Below, one piece after another: positions 30,625 to 39,700 of a DNA stretch of 64,000 nt; the stretch's first letter is position 1, and each line of letters begins with the position of its first letter. Position numbers and translations under genes: made by a program. The notes beneath the pieces are model-generated. The model saw only the letters and a list, made by a program, of their open reading frames with translations, did not search any database and was not told where the DNA came from. The stretch covers positions 1,426,001 through 1,490,000 of the forward strand of contig OZ241746.1 in the NCBI GenBank assembly GCA_965201045.1, written 5' to 3'. The DNA is from JAPORK01 sp026710285 (GTDB lineage: Bacteria; Pseudomonadota; Gammaproteobacteria; Pseudomonadales; Endozoicomonadaceae).

Positions 30625-33600
30625 ATGTTTATTAAGCAAATATTTATTAATTTCAGTCTTCTGTTTCAGGTATCAGTAACGGTATCATCAGCCGTATTAT
30701 CTTATCAGCAAACCGGAGCACTCATCAACACAGGTACACGAGATAAAACGATTTATCATACGAACAATAAATCCATTAAGGTTTCTAAAAAACAACACAG
30801 TAAAGATAATGATAATCGATTAAAATCATACGGCAGTGGAGATGATTCTGTTTGGTCTAATGCATTTAATTTTAAGAAAAACTGGGGGACACAGATAGAT
30901 CCCCGCACAGGCACACTTGTTGCTTATACTAAAGTAGGAAGTATGATAAGTAATCTGGGGCATGGACCCAATATTGATCTGGAAGTTAACTATAACAGTA
31001 ACAGCCTGACTGATCCTGATGGTATTGGTCTGGGCTGGAGTTGGAATATAACTCACTTTAATCTGTCAAATAATCAGCTGTCTACTTCACAGGGAAAGAG
31101 CTTTAATTTGAGGAAAAACAGAGATGGTCAATGGAGACCCCGCTATCACAAGCTGAAAGATATTCAGATCAGCGGTAGTAAAGCAACCAGATTTGTCATT
31201 ACCTATGCTAACGGTTTGCGGGAAACTTTAGACCATGAGGGCTATGAAACCCGGTTAGAACAACAAGACGGGCGATGGGTTAAATTTTCTTATCTTTCCG
31301 GAACACATCTGCTAAGCAGCATCAGTGATGAGCAAAATAATAAAATTGTTTTAACCAGAAAAAAAGGCTTTATTATTATCACCAGTACTGATGCTGAAGG
31401 AAAACCTTTTAAGGTTTACCTTAGTCGTTTAAATGGTCAGTTAAGTGATATTTCTCTTCCCAAAGAAGATGGACAGTTGTTGCCTGTCATTCATATGAAT
31501 TATCTGGGATATCTTCTTTCACGCGTCACTTATCCAACTGGTTTACAAAAAAATATAACCTATAACTGTACTGATGCAATGAAAGTACCACTGCAAAATC
31601 ATGACAGAGGATTATGTGTTGTTGTACAAACATCAGTTAACCCGGGGATGAATCAGCCGGGAATGATAACCCGCTATACTTATGGTGACAGCAATGCAAA
31701 TGAGCATAATTATCTCGGGTTCAATTCAGGATTAGATGTTATGCAAGACTCAAATTCTGATGTGCTATTTGAAGCGCCAGCCAGTTATACCTATAAAACC
31801 ACAGAAGATAACGGCATAACAAGACAGATTCGTACCTACAATAAATATCATTTACTGATTGATGCAAAAATTATCAGTGATCGTACAAATCATACACTTA
31901 CAGCAGTACATAATTTTTTTTGTAATACCAACGAACGTAATGGTTGTACTCGCAGTACATTTAAAGACTTACCCGTCACTTATAGTTTACCGCTGAAAGT
32001 AGTCACCAGTAACTGGGGTGATAATTCAGGATCTGCTGCGACAGAGATAACTGAACAACAGTATGATTCACAGGGACGATTGATTAGTGCAACAGACCCG
32101 TATGGTCGCGTGAAAAATATTAGTTACTGTCCAGCAGAAGGTGACGACAATTGTCCTGCTGAACCACCTGGCTGGTCGCTGAGTACATTGGTGGAATCGG
32201 TGACTAATTATCCGTCCCATCAAATGCCCGGATCATCAAAACTTCCAAAGATCACACAATATAATCATTATAAAAAACAAGTAAATATAAATGGAAAAGG
32301 ATATATTCTTGTCCTTACTGATAAAAAAACGCAGTCAGGCAGTGAGACCTCTGAAGTAAAGCAACAATACTACGACAACCCGCAGGATGTTTTTAAATAT
32401 GGTCTGTTAAAAGCGACAACTATTACAGGTGCAGTATCTCCTGTAGCAACATTTAATTCAGTAACAAAAAATTATTATTATGTTTTAAATGCTGATAACA
32501 CGACTAAAACTGTTTATAATACTGTTCAACTTAAATCAGGTCAACTCAGAAAATCATCATCCGTCACTACCAGTTTATTTACTAATCAGATCATTAAAAG
32601 CGTTGATGCAGAAAATAAAAATATTACTCATTATCACTATGATCACTGGGGGCGAATAATACAGGTTGATTTTGCTGCAGATACTGCATTTTCAAATAGT
32701 AAATATTATGCATATAGTATTTCTCCCGGACATATTCAGTTAATCATTACAGGGAGTCATGGTTTAAGCACAAAAATTATTTTTGATGGAGTAGGACGAC
32801 AGTTAAAAACTTTCACTGAAGCTATTGCTGATACAGGAAAAGTTCAGCCAGGAAGATGGATTCCGGTTAAAAGTACAGATTATGACACTTATGGGCGCAT
32901 AATGGCTGAACATAGTTATCATATCGATTCTGAAAAACACATTCAGCAGCTTACTACAACCTTTGACTATGATACACTGGGAAGAGTCTATAAGGTTCAC
33001 TTACCCGATCAGGAGACTCAGGTGAAAATGTATGATGATCCTGATCGTTGTACAGTAAGTTTTACATATGACGGTAAAAATCATTACTCTCCTGTTTCGA
33101 TTGTTCACGGTAATATACTTGATAAACCAGTAGAACAAATAATCTTACCAGCAAGTTTTGTTCATGATTATTCCTCAGCAGGTTATCTGTGCAAAATCAG
33201 CAACAAAGAGTCTGCTGCAAGAGTTTCTCATGTTAGTTATGATGGTTTTGGAAGAAAAATCTCATTTGTTGATCCGGCAGGAAGAAAAGTAATCACCACG
33301 TATGATGATATAGGACGAGTGACTAATACTACAGATCCTGCTGGTAATCAGTTTCACAATGTTTATGATCTTTACGGGGAAATCATTCAAAAATGGGTAA
33401 CTCCTGCAAAGGATAATACACAATATTTGTTGGCTTCTGCGCAATACAATACAGCAGGAGAATTATTGTGGAGAGCGGGAGAAGATGGGAAAAAGACCAG
33501 TTATACCTATACAGAAGATGGTCAGATAGCAACCACTGTAATGCCATCTGAACATGTAATATCATGGATGTATAATGTAATAGGGTTACCTGTTAGTGAG

Positions 33601-36153
33601 AGTGTTGATGGAAAAGAGACAGTACACATTTACTATGATCCTGCAACCAACCTGCCTGCAAAAAAAACAGATATAACCGGAATCTCCCGCTGGATCTACA
33701 GTGATGATGCAAAGGTACAAAAACTAATTCACACAGGAGAAAATGGTTATCCAAATTATTCCTTTAGCAGGCAGTACGATCAAAACAGAAGAATGATCAG
33801 CACAACAGATTTGGAAGTTAATAAAATCTCCACCCATTATGATTCATTGGGTCGTGTAGATTCAGTTTATTATCATGAAAATAACGGTAAAAACACACTA
33901 CTTAAGATGTCTGTTTATGACGGTTTTTCCAGAGTCATAAAAACTAACTATGGCAGCGGTATGCAACGTACCATTAATTATGATGAATATGGTCAGACAA
34001 AAAGCGTAACCGATATGCTTGCAGACAAGCTGCTGTCTGCATGGAAATACCGTTATGACAAAGAAGGTAATATTGTTACTCTGATACATAATTCCGGAGG
34101 CAGTCAGCAAGCCACTCTGCATTATCAATATGATCTTTCTAATAATCTGGTTGCCATGCATTGCTCGGGATCTGCTGGTTTATCTTTGTGCCCAAGGGAC
34201 ACTTCTTTTCAGGGATTGGGTCTGAGTCAGGCACCCATAATTATTAGTCAAAACTATTCTTTCAATGCGCTAAATCGTATGCAACAGGTACAGGAGTCAC
34301 TGCTAAATACTGATCAACAAAAAACAGTAAGTAAAACAGTTAATTATAGTTATGGCTATCAACAGGCTCCATTGCGCATTAAACAGATAACAACACAGTG
34401 GAATAATACTGCTCCGGTGACCACAAACTTTGTCTACGATGCAACAGGCAACATGACAGTTGATAGCGAAAGTAACAAAATTGACTATAACATTTTCAAT
34501 CAAATTACTCATGTTTTTACCTCTGATGGTAAGCATGCTCATTACTTCTATGATGGTGGTGGCAGAGAAGTCAGAGAAACAACGGGTGCAGGAGATAGTC
34601 GAAATCTGTTTTATAACGGCTCCACCCTGCTCAATGAACAGGTGAAAAGCTTACGACAAGATACACATACAATCAGTTATTTAGGTGTTGGAAAAGCTAT
34701 TGATGGTCTGCTTCATGAATATTATGAACAGAACTATAAAGGAGATGTAATTGGTGTACTAACTAAGAAAGAACCGAATCATTATGTCTTAAGTCAGAAA
34801 AATATTTATAGTCCTTACGGTATGGTATGGCACACAATTAAACCAAGCTCTGCTTTACCGTGGTATCAGCAAACTTTTACAGGTTTTAATGGTGAACAAA
34901 CCGATCCGGCTATCGGCTGGCAGTTCCTTGGTGCAGGTAACCGTACTTACAATCCGGGTCAACGCTACTTTGTCAGTGAAGATCCTGCCGGAGATGGCTA
35001 TGCTTTTGGTGGTAACAATCCTGTGATGAACAGTGACCCTAGTGGTAATACTCCAAAATGGCTGGGTGCTGTATTCCATGTTATGAGCTACGCAGGAACA
35101 TTGGGTATGGCAGTCTTTCATAAAAAGTGGACTAATATTATCGGAACGACACTGGCAGCAGCGCTTGCTGTAACCGGCATAGGTCTGTCACTCTATTTTG
35201 GAGGATTTTCAACACCATTATTTATAGCAGGTACAGGTTTAGCGTTAGGTGCTGGTAGTCTTTCAATTGCTTCTGCTGCTGTTCCAACCAACAGGGGGTT
35301 GAGTATCGCCAGTGCTGTTATTGGAGAAATGGCTACAGTAGTGAGTTTGGTAATGCTGGGAAATACTGCTGTTTGTGGTATCAGCTCTCTTTTATCAAAG
35401 GTAAATTTAAGTGCTGATACCAATCTTGGTATTAGTCTTGAGTCGCTAACAGAAAGTCTCGGTGCTGCCAGTGCTGAGGGTGGTGGGGCAGAAACCAGCT
35501 TCATCAATGGAGAAGAGGATGCAGCAACATCACCGGATTCATCTCCTGCTCATTCGGAAGAATATTCAGTTTCTCCAGAAGAACCTCAACATATCCCCCC
35601 TTCATACTTTGGCAGAAAATGGAATATTGAGCGTATTCTGCATGAAAATTTTAGTCGCTTTATAAAAGAAGACAGCAATGGCGAAAAGTTTTTTTCTGTG
35701 TGCGATATTCAAGATATTAACAACGTATGGAATACTTTTATTGGGGTTTTCTCTAAGTACATAAAAGATCATGATATACCTTCTATGTTATTTATGTTTA
35801 GCCGTGAAGTAATGGTGCGCAGACCACTTCTACTGAGGATCGTGATAAGTTATATCGAGATGTTAGAACTTCGTAGCCGTATAAGAGGTAATGAAATTAT
35901 CCTGTTACCGGAAGGTTTTTTTGGTTCGAATGTAAATGATCTGATATCTGTAAGTCACTCTGAAATTACTTATTGTTTTTATGCTTTTTGGTATGATAAG
36001 AGAGATAACAGTTTTGGCTTTATGTTAAGGGCTAGCAGCAAGTTAGGGATGTTGTGGCATTCCTGGTCTTTTTATCTTGATTCTGTAATATTCGGAACAA
36101 GGTCATGGAATCAGATTCAGGGATTAAAACTTTTTATTTTTGGAAGATTTTGA
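30625..36153 (+). CDS. YD-6: secreted RHS/YD-repeat protein with PPSY linker motif
   Basis: 1,842 aa. Signal peptide at residues about 5-25 (LLFQVSVTVSSA). Same order as YD-5: SNAFNFKKNWGTQIDPRTG, YD repeats, SEDPAGDGYAFGG near 1452, NSDPSGN, hydrophobic segment, acidic linker, C-terminal domain with FSREVMVRRPL, YAFWYDKRDNSFGF, WHSWSF and LFIFGRF. The linker contains PPSY (residues 1658-1661), the consensus for WW-domain binding in eukaryotes. Most of the core (about 31,000-35,150) is nearly identical to YD-7, while its hydrophobic segment (FSTPLFIAGTGLALGAGSLS) differs from that of YD-5 and YD-7. It follows YD-5 by 123 bp. Confidence 0.92.
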   Translation: MFIKQIFINFSLLFQVSVTVSSAVLSYQQTGALINTGTRDKTIYHTNNKSIKVSKKQHSKDNDNRLKSYGSGDDSVWSNAFNFKKNWGTQIDPRTGTLVAYTKVGSMISNLGHGPNIDLEVNYNSNSLTDPDGIGLGWSWNITHFNLSNNQLSTSQGKSFNLRKNRDGQWRPRYHKLKDIQISGSKATRFVITYANGLRETLDHEGYETRLEQQDGRWVKFSYLSGTHLLSSISDEQNNKIVLTRKKGFIIITSTDAEGKPFKVYLSRLNGQLSDISLPKEDGQLLPVIHMNYLGYLLSRVTYPTGLQKNITYNCTDAMKVPLQNHDRGLCVVVQTSVNPGMNQPGMITRYTYGDSNANEHNYLGFNSGLDVMQDSNSDVLFEAPASYTYKTTEDNGITRQIRTYNKYHLLIDAKIISDRTNHTLTAVHNFFCNTNERNGCTRSTFKDLPVTYSLPLKVVTSNWGDNSGSAATEITEQQYDSQGRLISATDPYGRVKNISYCPAEGDDNCPAEPPGWSLSTLVESVTNYPSHQMPGSSKLPKITQYNHYKKQVNINGKGYILVLTDKKTQSGSETSEVKQQYYDNPQDVFKYGLLKATTITGAVSPVATFNSVTKNYYYVLNADNTTKTVYNTVQLKSGQLRKSSSVTTSLFTNQIIKSVDAENKNITHYHYDHWGRIIQVDFAADTAFSNSKYYAYSISPGHIQLIITGSHGLSTKIIFDGVGRQLKTFTEAIADTGKVQPGRWIPVKSTDYDTYGRIMAEHSYHIDSEKHIQQLTTTFDYDTLGRVYKVHLPDQETQVKMYDDPDRCTVSFTYDGKNHYSPVSIVHGNILDKPVEQIILPASFVHDYSSAGYLCKISNKESAARVSHVSYDGFGRKISFVDPAGRKVITTYDDIGRVTNTTDPAGNQFHNVYDLYGEIIQKWVTPAKDNTQYLLASAQYNTAGELLWRAGEDGKKTSYTYTEDGQIATTVMPSEHVISWMYNVIGLPVSESVDGKETVHIYYDPATNLPAKKTDITGISRWIYSDDAKVQKLIHTGENGYPNYSFSRQYDQNRRMISTTDLEVNKISTHYDSLGRVDSVYYHENNGKNTLLKMSVYDGFSRVIKTNYGSGMQRTINYDEYGQTKSVTDMLADKLLSAWKYRYDKEGNIVTLIHNSGGSQQATLHYQYDLSNNLVAMHCSGSAGLSLCPRDTSFQGLGLSQAPIIISQNYSFNALNRMQQVQESLLNTDQQKTVSKTVNYSYGYQQAPLRIKQITTQWNNTAPVTTNFVYDATGNMTVDSESNKIDYNIFNQITHVFTSDGKHAHYFYDGGGREVRETTGAGDSRNLFYNGSTLLNEQVKSLRQDTHTISYLGVGKAIDGLLHEYYEQNYKGDVIGVLTKKEPNHYVLSQKNIYSPYGMVWHTIKPSSALPWYQQTFTGFNGEQTDPAIGWQFLGAGNRTYNPGQRYFVSEDPAGDGYAFGGNNPVMNSDPSGNTPKWLGAVFHVMSYAGTLGMAVFHKKWTNIIGTTLAAALAVTGIGLSLYFGGFSTPLFIAGTGLALGAGSLSIASAAVPTNRGLSIASAVIGEMATVVSLVMLGNTAVCGISSLLSKVNLSADTNLGISLESLTESLGAASAEGGGAETSFINGEEDAATSPDSSPAHSEEYSVSPEEPQHIPPSYFGRKWNIERILHENFSRFIKEDSNGEKFFSVCDIQDINNVWNTFIGVFSKYIKDHDIPSMLFMFSREVMVRRPLLLRIVISYIEMLELRSRIRGNEIILLPEGFFGSNVNDLISVSHSEITYCFYAFWYDKRDNSFGFMLRASSKLGMLWHSWSFYLDSVIFGTRSWNQIQGLKLFIFGRF

Positions 36154-36517
36154 CAGACATATATATTCAGATTCATGAGAGCTGAATTAATGAAGAGATC
36201 AGAGATTTCAAATTTTTAGTTTGCAGATAAAAATTTACTTAAACTGTAAAGGATGCCATATTCTCTTTATTCAGAAAAATATTTTTTCAAACAATGTAAA
36301 AATTGAACTTATCATACTCCTTTTCATCTAAATTATTATTGGATTTTTTATAATTAGTCGATCCTAAAAACCAATAAGCAATTTTTTCAAATTTTCAAAG
36401 ATATTTAGCTGTTTATAGATCAGTTATTCCGGTATTGATTGCATACTCTTATACATAAGCGACTTTGTCTTTGATAGATTTCTACGTTGACAGCAATAAT
36501 CCAGGGAGGAGTTTGTA
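36154..36517. other. Intergenic sequence after YD-6
   Basis: No gene recognised. AT-rich, with no clear terminator. Confidence 0.5.
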
Positions 36518-36776
36518 TTATGCCAAAAATCTCCAAATTAAGAGTTTGTAGTAAAATTACACTTTTCAGAACTAACTAATTTAATCTTTATTTTTCCAAA
36601 CATTTGATCTTCTTTTAGAAGGGCATTTAATCTTCTTTAGGTAAGAAAAAAAATATAATTCTCTATTAAGATAAATTTTTGATGTTACCTGGTCTTATGA
36701 TAACAGCAATCTAGCGGAACTTATTTTATATGTTTAGGTGCTGACTATCTCATAACTATTTTAAAAAAGTAATAAT
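36518..36776 (+). promoter_or_regulatory. Repeated upstream region of YD-7 with conserved leader
   Basis: Begins ATTATGCCAAAAATCTCC, as does the region before YD-5, and ends with the shared A-rich leader (36754-36773). Together with the YD-5-like hydrophobic segment this marks YD-7 as a mosaic. Promoter content is inferred. Confidence 0.55.
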
Positions 36777-39700
36777 ATGTTTATTAAGCGAATATTTATT
36801 CATTTCATCTTTCTGTTGCAGGTGTCAGTAACGGTATCATCAGCAGTATTATCTCATAAGCCAACACGGACACTCATCAACACAGGTACACAAGATAAAA
36901 CCATTTCTCATACGAACAATAAAGCCATTGATGTTTCTAAAAAACAACACGGTAAAGATAATGACAACCGATTAAAAGCAGACGGCAGTGGAGGTAATTC
37001 TGTTTGGTCTAATGCATTTAATTTTAAGAAAAGCTGGGGGACACAAATAGATCCACGGACAGGCACACTTGTTGCTTATACCAAAGTAGGAAGTATGATA
37101 AGTAATCTCAGTCACGGACCCAATATAGATCTGGAAGTTAACTATAACAGTAACAGCCTGACTGATGCTGATGGTATTGGTCTGGGCTGGAGTTGGAATA
37201 TAACTCACTTTAATCTGTCAAATAATCAGCTGTCTACTTCACAGGGAAAGAGCTTTAATTTGAGGAAAAACAGAGATGGTCAATGGAGACCCCGCTATCA
37301 CAAGCTGAAAGATATTCAGATCAGCGGTAGTAAAGAAACCTGGTTTGTTATTACCTATGCTAATGGTTTACGGGAAACCTTAGACCATGAGGGCTATGAA
37401 ACTCGGCTGGAGCAACAAGACGGGCGATGGGTTAAATTTTCTTATCTTTCCGGAACACATCTGCTAAGCAGCATTAGTGATGAGCAAAATAATAAAATTA
37501 TTTTAACCAGAAAAAAAGGCTTTATTATTATCACCAGTACTGATGCTGAAGGAAAACCTTTTAAGGTTTACCTTAGTCGTTTAAATGGTCAGTTAAGTGA
37601 TATTGCTCTGCCCAAAGAAGATGGACAGTTGTTGCCCGTCATTCATATGAATTATCTGGGATATCTTCTTTCACGTGTAACTTATCCAACTGGTTTACAA
37701 AAAAATATAACTTATAACTGTACTGATTCAATGAAAGTACCACTGCAAAATCATGACAGAGGATTATGTGTTGTTGTACAAACATCAGTTAACCCGGGGA
37801 TGAATCAGCCGGGAATCATAACCCGCTATACTTATGGTGACAGCAATGCAAATGAGCATAATTATCTCGGGTTTAATTCAGGATTAGATGTTATGCAAGA
37901 CTCAAATTCTGATGTTCTATTTGAAACACCAGCCAGTTATATTTATAAAACCACAGAAGATAACGGCATAACAAGACAGATTCGCACCTACAATAAATAT
38001 CATTTGCTTATTGATGCAAAAATTATCAGTGATCGTACAAATCATACGCTTACAGCAGTACATGATTTTTTTTGTAATACCAATGAAAGTAATGGTTGTA
38101 CTCACAGTACATTTAAAGACTTACCCGTCACTTATAGTTTACCGCTAAAAGTAGTCATCAGTAACTGGGGTGAGAATTCAGGATCTGCTGCGACAGAGAT
38201 AACTGAGCAACAGTATGATTCACAGGGACGATTGATTAGTGCAACAGATCCGTATGGTCGCGTGGAAAATATTAGTTACTGTCCGGTAAAAGGTGATGAC
38301 AACTGTCCTGCTGAACCATCTGACTGGTCGCTGAGTACATTGGTGGAATCGGTGACTAAGTATCCGTCTCATCAAATGCCCGGATCATCAAAACTTCCAA
38401 AGATCACACAATATAATCATTATAAAAAACAAGCAAATATCAATGGAAAAGGATATATTCTGGTCCTTACCGATAAAAAAACGCAGTCAGGCAATGAGAC
38501 CTCTGAAGTAAAGCAACAATACTACGATAACCCGCAGGATGTTTTTAAATATGGTCTGTTAAAAGCGACAACTATTACAGGTACAGTCTCTCCTGTAGCA
38601 ACATTTAATTCAGTAACAAAAAACTATTATTATGTTTTAAATGCTGATCACACGACTAAAACTGTTTATAATACTGTTCAACTTAAATCGGGTCAACTCA
38701 GAAAATCATCAGCCGTCACCACCAGTTTATTTACTAATCAGATCATTAAAAGCGTTGATGCAGAAAATAAAAATATCACTCATTATTACTATGATCACTG
38801 GGGGCGAATAATACAGGTTGATTCTGCAGCAGATACTGCATTTTCAAACAGTAAATATTATGCATATAGCATTTCTCCGGGACATATTCAGTTAATCATT
38901 ACAGGGAGTCATGGTTTAAGCACAAAAATTATTTTTGATGGAGCGGGACGACAGTTAAAAACTTTCACTGAAGCTATTGCTGATACAGGAAAAGTTCAGC
39001 CAGGCAGATGGATTCCGGTTAAGAGTACAGATTATGACACTTATGGGCGCATAACGGCTGAACATAGTTATCATATCGATTCTGAAAAAAACATTCAGCA
39101 GCTTACTACAACCTTTGACTATGATGCACTGGGGAGAACCTGTAAAGTTCACTTGCCTGATCGGGAGACTCAGGTGAAAATGTATGATGATCCTGATCGT
39201 TGTACAGTAAGTTTTACATATGACGATCAAAATCATTACTCTCCTGTTTCGATTGTTCACGGTAATATACTTGATAAACCGGTAGAACAAATGATCTTAC
39301 CAGCAGGCTTTGTTCATGATTATTCCTCAGCAAGCTCTCTGTGTAAAATCAGCAACAAGGAGTCTGCTGCAAGAGTTTCTCATGTTAGTCATGATGGTTT
39401 TGGAAGAAAAATCTCATTTGTTGATCCGGCAGGAAGAAAAGTAACCACCACGTATGATGATGCAGGACGAGTGATTAATACTACAGATCCTGCTGGTAAT
39501 CAGTTTCACAATGTTTATGATCTTTACGGGAAGGTCATTCAAAAATGGGTAACTCCTGCAAAGGATAATACACAATATTTGTTGGCTTCTGCGCAATATA
39601 ATACAGCAGGAGAACTATTGTGGAAGGCGGGTGAAGACGGAAAAAAAACCAGTTATACCTATACAGAAGAGAGTCAGATAGCAACCACTGTAATGCCTGC

